The position numbers and the translations under genes were made by a program. The notes under the pieces were generated by a model. It saw only the letters and a program-made list of their open reading frames with translations, was not told the origin of the DNA and ran no database searches. Positions 7,974-15,460 of a stretch of DNA of 24,021 bases are shown piece after piece; the stretch's first letter is position 1, and the number at the start of each line of letters is the position of its first letter. Origin of the DNA: Pseudorhodobacter antarcticus (GTDB lineage Bacteria > Pseudomonadota > Alphaproteobacteria > Rhodobacterales > Rhodobacteraceae). The stretch is from positions 1-24,021 of the forward strand of contig CAMDHB010000010.1 of assembly GCA_945897655.1 (NCBI GenBank). Direction: 5' to 3'.

Positions 7974-9074
7974 TCAGATTTCGCGGCGGCGCACAGCGCC
8001 CGGGCGCTGAGAGGCACCACTGCGGGCGGCCTCCAACCCGGCAAAGCAGTTGGCAAGTGAAAGTAGATTGCCCGCCGCGCCGTTTTCCGGTTCGCGATCT
8101 TCTTCGATGGCCAAGAGCAGCTCACCCATTGCTCCGGCAAAACCGTCGTTGAACCATTTACCGGTCAAGCGGGGGCGGGCGACACCCGCTTCGGTGAAAA
8201 GCTCGACCGTTTGCTGGCCAAGGTCCGGACCGCGCGACACGAGGCTGCCCTTCGTGCCCGCGATATAGGTCGTGTCAGAGGCGCCAAAAGGTGTGGCGGC
8301 ATCGAAGATCAGGCTGGCCTGCGCCGGGCCGAAATCCATCAGAACCGACGCCAGCATCGCCGGCCGGATTCCGGTTGACGGCGCACGCAAGGCCTGCGCC
8401 TGCACCCTGTCTGCCAGCCGGCCGGTGATCGAGGTAACAAAATCGAACCAGTGCACGCCGAAGTCGAAAAGGACGAGGTCGGCCACCTCCTCGAACGGCG
8501 TGCCCTTGACCCACATGTGGCTCCAATGCAACGCGCAATGAACGCCCGTGACCTCGCCGATCAGCCCGGCCCGAACGGCGGCGCGCATCCAGGCCATGTG
8601 TGGTGACCAGCGGCCGTTCTGGTTGACGGCCAGCTTGACGCCCTGTGCTTGGGCCAGGGCAACCAGCCGCTCACCCTCATGCAGATCGGTGACGAAGGGC
8701 TTTTGGCTAAGGACATGCTTGCCCGCCTTGAGCGCCGCCTCAATCAGCGGCCCGCGGTCCTCGGGGTGGGGGGTAAGGTCAAGGACGGAGATGTCATCCC
8801 GGGCCAGAAGGGCCGCGTAATCCGTCATCACCTCGGCTTCCGGGCAGAACTCGGCCGCGCGCGCCTCGGCCTTGGCGCGGTCGCGCGACAGGATGGCGGC
8901 CACCTCAATTCCATGCGCCTGGTAGGCATCCAGATGGGCAAATGAGATGCCGCCCGCACCCACCAGCGCGATGCGGTGGCGGCCTTTCGGCCGGGACGGC
9001 AGATAGGGCAGGTCTGGCGCTGCCGTTTCGGCAGCGGTCTTCGAGACAAGGGCGTAATCGTCGCGGTCAGCCAT
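7974..9074 (-). CDS. Gfo/Idh/MocA family oxidoreductase (fourth in transcription order)
   Basis: A 366-residue NAD(P)-dependent dehydrogenase of the inositol dehydrogenase/glucose-fructose oxidoreductase family. The Rossmann motif VGAGGIS is at 38-44, after an unusually long 30-residue N-terminal lead. The usual EKP catalytic-lysine motif reads SQKP (123-126), with Glu replaced by Gln but Lys125 kept. The C-terminal catalytic block is FDFGVHWFD (203-211), with the conserved Asp and His208 intact. These enzymes oxidise a ring or chain hydroxyl of sugars and cyclitols. ATG 9074 starts three bases after the stop of the preceding MocA-type gene, indicating co-translation. A 116 bp gap follows before the ThDP enzyme gene. 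Intact and probably active; substrate not predictable. Confidence 0.88.
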   Translation of the reverse strand: MADRDDYALVSKTAAETAAPDLPYLPSRPKGRHRIALVGAGGISFAHLDAYQAHGIEVAAILSRDRAKAEARAAEFCPEAEVMTDYAALLARDDISVLDLTPHPEDRGPLIEAALKAGKHVLSQKPFVTDLHEGERLVALAQAQGVKLAVNQNGRWSPHMAWMRAAVRAGLIGEVTGVHCALHWSHMWVKGTPFEEVADLVLFDFGVHWFDFVTSITGRLADRVQAQALRAPSTGIRPAMLASVLMDFGPAQASLIFDAATPFGASDTTYIAGTKGSLVSRGPDLGQQTVELFTEAGVARPRLTGKWFNDGFAGAMGELLLAIEEDREPENGAAGNLLSLANCFAGLEAARSGASQRPGAVRRREI

Positions 9075-9077
9075 GGT

Positions 9078-10154
9078 TTATCCCATCAGTGGCAAAGTGC
9101 GCCCGGCCCTGGCCGAGGCGAAAGCAGTATCGACGATCTGCTGGCCCACCCGGGCGATGGAAGGGTCAAGTGGCCCGCGCAACGGCCCGCCAGTGGCGAA
9201 GGCCTGAAGAACATGTTCGATCGGGCCTCGGTCGGGGGCAATGACAGGGTCGTTGGCAATCTGGCATGGTTCGGGATGGTCCAGCGTCTGCAGCGTTACA
9301 TGGGGTTCGAAATCGTAAGACGAGATGGTGCCCCGTTCTCCGACAACCACAAAGCCGCATTTGGGTTGCGGCTGCAGAACCCAAGGGTCGCTGAAGGTGC
9401 CCCAGCGTGTCTCCATCTTGCCCATGCCGCGGGCATAGCGCAGCACGGTGATCGAATGCTCGTCCACTTCCAGCCCCGGGGCAGCCCAGGTGGTGGAGGT
9501 CACGTCGATCGGCGCCTCGCCATTCAGGAACCAAGTGCCAAGCGTCGCGCCATAACCAAGGTAATCCAGCAGCGCCCCGCCCCCTGACGCGGCCTTGTAC
9601 CACCATGAACCGGGCTTCTGCCGCTCGACCTCCTCGGCCGTCACCTCGACCTTGTCGGCAAGATGGTAAAGCGGCCCGCGGTTGCCATCGTAGAAATGCA
9701 CCTCTCGCACTGCGCCGATCATATCCGCATCAATCATGCGCTTGAGCGTGACATGACACGGATACCAGGCCAGCGGCCAGTTGACCGCCAGCCGCACCCC
9801 CGAGGCCGCGCAGGCCGAGATCATCCGGTCGGCATCGGCAAGGCTGGCCGCAAAGGGCTTTTCCACCACGATGTTGCACCCAAAGGGCGCCACCATCTCG
9901 ACATAGGCGGCATGGTCGGCGGTGGCCGGGCAAAGGATCACCAGATCGGGTTTTGTCGCCATGCAGGCAGCGACATCGCTGAAAACCCGGTCGGCGGGCA
10001 GGTTGAAATTGGCGATGGCCTGCTTCATGCGCGCGGGGTCGCGGTCGCAGATGCCGGTGATCTCGGCCTCGGGGTGGTCATGCACCTGGCGCAACAGATC
10101 GCCCATATGCATGTGATCAAAGTTGATGCCGACGACGCGGAACTTGGCGGGCAT
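9078..10154 (-). CDS. Gfo/Idh/MocA family oxidoreductase with atypical nucleotide-binding loop (third in order)
   Basis: A 358-residue protein. ATG 10154 is chosen because AAGGAGA lies seven bases upstream and the Rossmann strand begins at once (KFRVVGI). The glycine-rich loop is GINFDHMHMGD (9-19) instead of GxGxxG, a pattern seen in a distinct MocA subgroup. The catalytic-lysine motif is intact (VEKP, 97-100), followed by LAVNWPLAWYP and the domain signature SGGGALLDYLGYG (190-202), in which the usual catalytic His is replaced by Tyr. Likely a cytosolic NAD(P)-dependent dehydrogenase of a sugar-like compound. It lies 10 bases after the aldose-epimerase-like gene and 3 bases before the fourth MocA-type gene, so it belongs to the same operon. 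Confidence 0.87.
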   Translation of the reverse strand: MPAKFRVVGINFDHMHMGDLLRQVHDHPEAEITGICDRDPARMKQAIANFNLPADRVFSDVAACMATKPDLVILCPATADHAAYVEMVAPFGCNIVVEKPFAASLADADRMISACAASGVRLAVNWPLAWYPCHVTLKRMIDADMIGAVREVHFYDGNRGPLYHLADKVEVTAEEVERQKPGSWWYKAASGGGALLDYLGYGATLGTWFLNGEAPIDVTSTTWAAPGLEVDEHSITVLRYARGMGKMETRWGTFSDPWVLQPQPKCGFVVVGERGTISSYDFEPHVTLQTLDHPEPCQIANDPVIAPDRGPIEHVLQAFATGGPLRGPLDPSIARVGQQIVDTAFASARAGRTLPLMG

Positions 10155-10164
10155 AGCGGTCTCC

Positions 10165-11202
10165 TTAGGGAAAAAGGTGAGCCAGATCGAAAGCAACGGT
10201 GCGGACAAGGCCGGAGTCGGCAGTGACGGTCAGGCTGTCTCGCGTGGCGGAAACCCCGGTCACCCGCGCCTCGGAGGGCCAGGCGATGCAGCCGATGGCG
10301 TGGCGGACATCCAGCACGCCACCCAAGGCAAGCCCCCCCGGTTGCCCCAGCATATGGGGGGCAAAGCCCTCTTCCACCCCCAGGCAGGCGCGGTGGCGCC
10401 CCGACCAAGGGGCATAGTCGCGCCCCCCGTCCGAGTGCCAGAGCATGGTCATCGGCAGTTGCAGCGGATTGCGCAGCGATAGATAAAGGTCGCCCTGACC
10501 CAGCCGCACCACCGCCGCCCAACCCAGAGGGCTACCTTCGGCTTCGGTGGCGATGACGAAATCCTCGTGCCCGGCGCAAAAGGGATAGCGCGTCAGGTCG
10601 AGCGTCCCGCCATCCGCCGCCGGGAAATGGTGCGGGTCGGTGCTTTCAGCCGGATAGGCCAGGGCCGAGCGGCCACGGGCCGGGTCGGTCTCCAGCGGTG
10701 CAGCGATGGTGGCAAACCTGCGCTTGGGCGACAGGCTGATGAGCCCGCCCCGAGGCAGCGTGACCATGGCATGGTTCGCGACCGAGATCGTGCCGGTGCC
10801 GCCGTCAAAGCGGTGCGACTGGTAGACAAAGGGATGGCCGTCGCGCAGCGTGATGCGCTTTGTCACATCGGCACCTTGAACCATGTGCGGCATGTGCGCC
10901 TCCAGCCGGTCGGCCTGATGATTGCTCACCGCCCAGGCGGCGTTGGCGGGCCAGCCATGAAAGATCGGCGCATCGCCCCCGCCATCGCAAAACGGCGCGC
11001 AGAAGAAATCGCCCTGCATCTGCCCCAGATGCGGCGCGGTATCGGCGGGCATCGGCTCGCCGATCCAGGGAGCGCGGTGCATCGGCCGCAGCTGCCGTCC
11101 GCCATCGGTCACGGTCAAATCGCACAGAAAGCCGCAATCTGGCGCAAAGCGTAGGGAAATACCCCCGGTGCTCAGGGTGTGGCGGCTGCCGCTGGCTGTC
11201 AT
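10165..11202 (-). CDS. Aldose 1-epimerase-like (galactose mutarotase fold) protein
   Basis: A 345-residue protein with the general pattern of the galactose mutarotase-like superfamily: an early GGISLRFAPDCGFLCDLTV strand pair, PMHRAPWIGEP, a DFFCAPFCDGG block, HGWPANAAW with a central His-Gly, and a later WHSDGGRDYAPW segment. Members interconvert sugar anomers or bind sugars. ATG 11202 overlaps the PanB-like stop by four bases (ATGA), and the stop at 10165 is 10 bases before the next MocA-type start, so the three genes are tightly coupled. It would provide the ring-form conversion in a sugar pathway. The exact subfamily and the catalytic His/Glu pair cannot be fixed by eye, so the specific epimerase function is moderate confidence only. 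Confidence 0.7.
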   Translation of the reverse strand: MTASGSRHTLSTGGISLRFAPDCGFLCDLTVTDGGRQLRPMHRAPWIGEPMPADTAPHLGQMQGDFFCAPFCDGGGDAPIFHGWPANAAWAVSNHQADRLEAHMPHMVQGADVTKRITLRDGHPFVYQSHRFDGGTGTISVANHAMVTLPRGGLISLSPKRRFATIAAPLETDPARGRSALAYPAESTDPHHFPAADGGTLDLTRYPFCAGHEDFVIATEAEGSPLGWAAVVRLGQGDLYLSLRNPLQLPMTMLWHSDGGRDYAPWSGRHRACLGVEEGFAPHMLGQPGGLALGGVLDVRHAIGCIAWPSEARVTGVSATRDSLTVTADSGLVRTVAFDLAHLFP

Positions 11203-12005
11203 TCTTCCACCGGCAACCGTGCCCTGAAGGCGGCAAGCTCGGCTTCCTCCATCTTCACCAAATACTGATCGCTTGGAAATGCACCGGTTTGAACATCGGC
11301 CACGAATTCGCGGAAGGCGGCCGTGCGTTCGGCCTGCAACCGGTCATAATCCGCAGCAAAGTTGCGATAGACCTTTGAATGCCGCGGCATATGGTCTTTG
11401 TGTTCACCAAGAATGTCCATTGCGAAAAGGTATTGCGCATCGCATCCCGCGCCCGCGCCCATTGACCACAGCGACAACCGCTTCATCCGCCGGCTGATTT
11501 CGGCGGCGACCTGCGGCGGCACCACTTCTACTTCGACTGCAATCGCCCCGGCGCGCTCATAGGCCAGGCATTCGTGATACATGGCCAACGCAGTTTCTGC
11601 CGTCTTGCCGACAGCCTTGTAGCCCCCGGTCCAACCGACCCGCGCCGGCACCAGGCCGACATGGCCCACGACCGGGATCCATTCGCGGGCAAGAAATTCC
11701 ACAGTGGTCATCGAGCCGGAACAATAGACCGCGTCAGCTCCCCGGTTCAGCATATCGCCGGACCAGCGCAGGTAATCTTCCTTGGTGCCCGCCTCCAGAT
11801 GCGTGGCGCCGGTCATCGAAAACAGAGATGGCGCAACTTCGCGATAGCGCGGATGGGTGACGAGTTCGGGCGGCAGCGACACCACGTCGATCCCGGCAGC
11901 CTCGGCGGCAGCGGCCTCGTCCAGGCTGAAAATGCGCAGCATGGTCAGCTGGCGCTTGCCCTTCAGGGCGGCGATATCGGCAACGGTCAGGCGTTTGCGG
12001 GCCAA
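11199..12005 (-). CDS. PanB-like protein (ketopantoate hydroxymethyltransferase superfamily), metal ligands not conserved
   Basis: About 268 residues. TTG 12005 is preferred: it lies one base after the ferredoxin stop (12007-12009), with GAGG six bases upstream, and the family's start KRLTVADIAALKGKR follows. The KPHMT barrel is recognisable from PVVGHVGLVP (111-120), GGYKAVGK (127-134), and VEVEVVP, where Glu160 aligns with E. coli PanB catalytic Glu181. The Mg ligands of true PanB (Asp45 in VGDS, Asp84, Glu114 in KIEGG) align with Pro46, a TG(65-66) segment and a Ser-rich stretch, so they appear lost. That argues against ordinary ketopantoate synthesis. In this operon, right behind an oxygenase pair likely to release formaldehyde, a retasked aldolase/transferase or lyase role is possible. 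It could also be a PEP mutase-like relative. Confidence 0.75.
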   Translation of the reverse strand: MARKRLTVADIAALKGKRQLTMLRIFSLDEAAAAEAAGIDVVSLPPELVTHPRYREVAPSLFSMTGATHLEAGTKEDYLRWSGDMLNRGADAVYCSGSMTTVEFLAREWIPVVGHVGLVPARVGWTGGYKAVGKTAETALAMYHECLAYERAGAIAVEVEVVPPQVAAEISRRMKRLSLWSMGAGAGCDAQYLFAMDILGEHKDHMPRHSKVYRNFAADYDRLQAERTAAFREFVADVQTGAFPSDQYLVKMEEAELAAFRARLPVEE

Positions 12006-12006
12006 G

Positions 12007-12318
12007 TCACACCTCGATTTCGATATGGCCGTCCACCACACGGGCGGGCCAGGTCTTCAGGTTGATACAGACCGGCGCGCGCAGGGCCTGCCCGGTCTTG
12101 ATGTTGAAGCGCCCGTTGTGCTTGGGGCACTCGATCTGGTCGCCCATCACCAGACCATCGGCCAGATGCACGTTTTCATGGGTGCACAGCCCGTCGGTGG
12201 CAAAGGCCGTGCCATCTTCGGCCCGGTAGACCGCATAGGTGCGACCAGCATGGTCAAAGCGGATGACGTCTTCGGGGTCAATGTCATCGACCGGGCAAAC
12301 TCGGGTCCATTCAGCCAT
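12007..12318 (-). CDS. mocE: MocE-like Rieske [2Fe-2S] ferredoxin
   Basis: A 103-residue soluble Rieske ferredoxin. The cluster ligands are Cys45-x-His47 (LCTHENVHL) and Cys64-x-x-His67 (ECPKHNGRF), with the 16-residue spacing typical of bacterial Rieske ferredoxins. It would carry single electrons to the oxygenase encoded just upstream. Its start ATG 12318 overlaps the desaturase gene end by eight bases (ATGGCTGA), and its stop is one base from the PanB-like start. The pairing with a membrane desaturase matches mocD-mocE of the Sinorhizobium rhizopine operon, where MocD/E/F demethylate 3-O-methyl-scyllo-inosamine. No reductase equivalent to MocF is in the window. Family assignment is sure; the moc-type role is inferred from the pairing and context. 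Confidence 0.9.
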   Translation of the reverse strand: MAEWTRVCPVDDIDPEDVIRFDHAGRTYAVYRAEDGTAFATDGLCTHENVHLADGLVMGDQIECPKHNGRFNIKTGQALRAPVCINLKTWPARVVDGHIEIEV

Positions 12319-13384
12319 TCGTGGCTCCTTCCTGATAGGGCCTCGCAGTGGGCGGCAAGGGTTTGCGGACGGCGTAGTTCAGGTCCCTTGCCTGACGCAG
12401 AACGGCAGGGATGGCCTCGCGGTAGGCATCCCAGATCGACGAATTCGGGACCGGCAAGTCGTGTTTCAGAACCTCATGCAGGCGCGGCAATGCGTGATAC
12501 GGCACCATCGGGAACATGTGATGTTCGACGTGGTAATTCATGTTCCAGTAAAGCCAGCGGCTGACCGGGTTCATGTAAACGGTCCGGCTGTTCAGCCGGT
12601 GGTCGGTCACGTTTTCGGCCAGGCCGCAATGCTGGATCAGCCCGGTCATGATCATGTGCCAGGCGCCATAGATGCGCGGCCCGCCGATCAGCATCAGCGG
12701 AATCCAGCTTTGCCAGGCGACGGCGGCGACAAGAGTCGCGGCATAGACCGCCATGTGGAGACGGGCCGCGAGGATCGCCTTGGCCCATTCCGTCTGCGGG
12801 ATATAGTCCTTTTCGCCGTCCGTCAGCTGGCCCAAGGCGTTCTTGACCAGTCCAACCAGCGATTCCCACATGCCATAGACGCCGGCATAGGCCGCCAGCA
12901 GCTTGACCACATTCGGCGGGCGCATGCAGGCAATCTCGGGGTCGCGACCGACGATGATCGTATCGGTGTGGTGGCGCGCATGGCTCCAGCGCCAGGAAAC
13001 GGGATTGCGCACCACCTGGAACGAGGCGATGTGATAGACCAAGTCATTCATCCATTGGGTGCGGAAGGCCGTGCCGTGACCGCATTCGTGCCAGCGGCTG
13101 TCGCAGGCCGAACCGTAAAGAACGCCATAGGCGAACCAGAAGGGCACACATGACCAGCTGCCCCAAAAAGCAACCCCGCCCCAGGCCGTCAGGCCAAGCA
13201 GCGCGAACCACAAGGCCGTGTCGCGGATCGCCGGGCCGTCGCGGCGCTGCATCAGCTCTTTCATCACCTTACGCGGAACGTCGGTGTGATACCAATCCGC
13301 ATTGGCAAGCCCCTCGGCCTTTGCACGTTCAGTATCGACCCCGGTCAATGAGTAGTCTCGTGCGCTATCTGCGGTTACCGTCAT
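12311..13384 (-). CDS. MocD-like membrane di-iron desaturase/hydroxylase
   Basis: A 357-residue integral membrane non-heme di-iron enzyme of the fatty acid desaturase superfamily. Three histidine boxes are clear: HECGH (99-103), HARHH (135-139) and HVEHH (285-289), with an extra His251 in IQHCG. Hydrophobic segments near 57-95, around 160-180, and 208-245 would form the membrane anchors. Although the family name says desaturase, the closest operon match is MocD of rhizopine catabolism, which acts with the Rieske ferredoxin MocE. Alkane hydroxylases and xylene monooxygenase share the boxes, so O-demethylation by hydroxylating a methoxy carbon is chemically reasonable. ATG 13384; an 85 bp gap separates it from the upstream dehydrogenase. 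The 8-base overlap with the ferredoxin gene supports a two-protein system. Confidence 0.88.
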   Translation of the reverse strand: MTVTADSARDYSLTGVDTERAKAEGLANADWYHTDVPRKVMKELMQRRDGPAIRDTALWFALLGLTAWGGVAFWGSWSCVPFWFAYGVLYGSACDSRWHECGHGTAFRTQWMNDLVYHIASFQVVRNPVSWRWSHARHHTDTIIVGRDPEIACMRPPNVVKLLAAYAGVYGMWESLVGLVKNALGQLTDGEKDYIPQTEWAKAILAARLHMAVYAATLVAAVAWQSWIPLMLIGGPRIYGAWHMIMTGLIQHCGLAENVTDHRLNSRTVYMNPVSRWLYWNMNYHVEHHMFPMVPYHALPRLHEVLKHDLPVPNSSIWDAYREAIPAVLRQARDLNYAVRKPLPPTARPYQEGATNG

Positions 13385-13469
13385 GGCTTCAGCCTTTCAG
13401 AAAGGACTTCCGTATCGACAAAACAAGCCCGGCGATCGTTCACCCGGGCGTCAAAGCCGCCCTCCCCCG

Positions 13470-14552
13470 TCACCGGTTCACAGTCACCGACTGGCCGGTT
13501 TCTGCCACCTGATAGATTGCGGCAATGGTGGCAAAGTTGAAGCGGATGCCGACCTCGTCCAGCGAGACCGAATCCTGTCCGGCAATCCGGCGCACGAGAC
13601 CGAGCAACGGCGCGTGGTGGAAATGCGGGTGCTCGCCCATCGGCAGGGTTTCGACCTCGGCCTCCACCTTTCCGCCAAGATCGACATAGCGGGTAACCTT
13701 GGTCTGCTCGTCCCCATAAGGAGGCAGCCATTGCCAGGACAATCCGCCCTTGGTGCCCTCGACCGACAGCTCGTAGAGTGCGGGCCCGTTCACCCCATTG
13801 GCGCGCTCGTACAGCAGCGGCAGTCTCGCACCGTCCGGCAGGGTCAGTTCCAGCATCGCGGCCGCGTGGCTTTCCACCTCGACCGGGAATTCCGGCGGAT
13901 CGTCGCGACCCTCGACACCGCCAATCCAGGCAGATTTGACCGTGACGGACACCGGGCGCAGCACGTCAAACAGCATGCCAAGATCATAGACCGCCCAATC
14001 CAGCAGCACCCCGCCCCCGGCCTTTTCACGGTCAAGGAACCAGCGACTGACAGGCTGATATTCGATCCCGGGCCGCATGCGCGGGGTGCGGTTGATCATG
14101 CGGGCAAGGTTCAGCCGGCCAAGTTCCTGCGCCGCGAGGATTTCGCGGACGCGAGCAGCAGCCGGCTGGCCATTGAACCGCACAGCGCAGTCTCCGACCA
14201 TCCGGCCCGCCCGGGCTGCCGCGGCAAGGATCGCGTCCACCTCCGCCAGATCGCGGCCAAGCGGCTTTTCGCACAGGATGTGGAACCCGGCCGCCAGCGC
14301 CAGGCCTGCCATCGGCGCGTGCAGCCAGGGCGGCACCGCGACGACGACGATGTCCGCCTGGCCGGCCGGTGCCTCTGCCAGCATGGCCTCGGGAGCCTCG
14401 AAAAGCCGCGCCTCGGGGAAGGCCTCGGCAAACTTGGCGCGGGCAGCTTCTGACGGATCAGCGGAAAGGATCTGCGCGCCGGGGATCAGCCGGGCGGCGT
14501 TGGCGTGGTGGTGCGCGATGGCACCGGCGCCGATGATCAGGATGCGGGTCAT
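13470..14552 (-). CDS. Gfo/Idh/MocA family oxidoreductase (second in order)
   Basis: A 360-residue NAD(P)-dependent dehydrogenase. ATG 14552 is chosen over an upstream in-frame start because GAGGA precedes it and the Rossmann motif IIGAGAIAHHH starts at residue 6; it lies seven bases after the isomerase stop. CEKP with the catalytic lysine is at 94-97. The C-terminal signature is GGGVLLDWAVYDLG (180-193), where Asp is kept but the usual catalytic His is replaced by Asp, suggesting an altered proton relay or a distinct subgroup. Placed between a sugar isomerase gene and the oxygenase pair, it probably oxidises a hydroxyl of the imported sugar or cyclitol. Intact. Confidence 0.88.
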   Translation of the reverse strand: MTRILIIGAGAIAHHHANAARLIPGAQILSADPSEAARAKFAEAFPEARLFEAPEAMLAEAPAGQADIVVVAVPPWLHAPMAGLALAAGFHILCEKPLGRDLAEVDAILAAAARAGRMVGDCAVRFNGQPAAARVREILAAQELGRLNLARMINRTPRMRPGIEYQPVSRWFLDREKAGGGVLLDWAVYDLGMLFDVLRPVSVTVKSAWIGGVEGRDDPPEFPVEVESHAAAMLELTLPDGARLPLLYERANGVNGPALYELSVEGTKGGLSWQWLPPYGDEQTKVTRYVDLGGKVEAEVETLPMGEHPHFHHAPLLGLVRRIAGQDSVSLDEVGIRFNFATIAAIYQVAETGQSVTVNR

Positions 14553-14559
14553 CTTATCC

Positions 14560-15381
14560 TCACGCTGCGATGGCGCCAAAGACGCGCTTGACATAGTCGG
14601 TCGATGCCGCGTGGGCGGCCACCGGGTTGAGGGTCATGGTGGTTGCCTCTTCATAGGCATGCTCGATCACCAAAAGCGGCTTTGCACCCTTGGCCTTCAG
14701 CATCTCGGCCATCTTGGCCATGTCGATATCGCCCTCTCCGACCGTCTCGTGCCAGATGCCGTTTTGGGACTGCCGGATGTGCAGTTCCGAAACCCTGTCG
14801 CCGTAAAGCCGGATGATGTCCTCCAGCGCGACTTGAGAGTTCTCGGCGCCGCGCCAGATCCAGTGCAGATCAAGGCAAAGCCGCACCGACAGTGGGTCGG
14901 TTGCCACAAGCATATGGTGAAACTCACGCGCTGAGGCGCGCATTTCAGGGGAATGGGTGTGAAACAGAAGCTCCGCCCCCCGGGCGCGCAGTGAAGCCCC
15001 CAGCCGTTCAAGCTCCCCAGCCTGCACCCGCAATTCGGCGTCAGACTTCAAGGCGCCGCCCGGCAGCGGGTTTGGGTTCGAGATGAAGCGCGTCACGCCA
15101 TGCGGCATCAGCGCGTCGCAGACCTTCAGCGCATGGTCATGGCTGAGCGCGGCCGCTTCGGCAGTGTGGAAAGTGCCAAAGACATAGGCCGAACGCATGG
15201 CCAGACCGGCGGCTTTGGCTTCGGCCGCCACGCCGGCCGGGTCCGAGGTTTCGCCGAAGGCGTCTTCCCAACCCGTCAGGCCGGCGGCACGCGCGTCGGC
15301 CATGGCGCGCGGCCGGTCGTAGGCGCGACCCTCGCGTGCGGCGATCTGGGTCCAACCGTAGCAATTGGTGGCGATGAACAT
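14560..15381 (-). CDS. Sugar phosphate isomerase/epimerase family protein (TIM barrel, xylose-isomerase-like)
   Basis: A 273-residue AP-endonuclease-2/xylose isomerase-like barrel. Metal-site candidates at the expected strand ends are His141/His143 (LLFHTHS), Asp171 with His173 (LDLHW), His201 (ELHIRQS) and Glu240 (LVIEHA). This family includes hydroxypyruvate isomerase, tagatose epimerase, inosose dehydratase (IolE) and MocC of rhizopine catabolism. ATG 15381 has GGGAG with close spacing. It lies between two MocA-type dehydrogenase genes, a combination typical of cyclitol and ketose pathways in which a dehydrogenase product is isomerised or dehydrated. Which reaction it performs cannot be read from sequence. 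Confidence 0.85.
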   Translation of the reverse strand: MFIATNCYGWTQIAAREGRAYDRPRAMADARAAGLTGWEDAFGETSDPAGVAAEAKAAGLAMRSAYVFGTFHTAEAAALSHDHALKVCDALMPHGVTRFISNPNPLPGGALKSDAELRVQAGELERLGASLRARGAELLFHTHSPEMRASAREFHHMLVATDPLSVRLCLDLHWIWRGAENSQVALEDIIRLYGDRVSELHIRQSQNGIWHETVGEGDIDMAKMAEMLKAKGAKPLLVIEHAYEEATTMTLNPVAAHAASTDYVKRVFGAIAA

Positions 15382-15460
15382 GGGGGTCTCCCTGATGCGG
15401 CGTCAGCGGCCTCGGCCCTGCGCCAGAGGTTGAATCAAGCGGCGATATCGAAGGGACGGA

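Noticed and set aside
12006..12041. Longer N-terminus for the PanB-like protein (ATG 12041)
   Set aside because: It would overlap the ferredoxin gene with residues that have no family counterpart, while TTG 12005 has a well placed GAGG and fits the family start.
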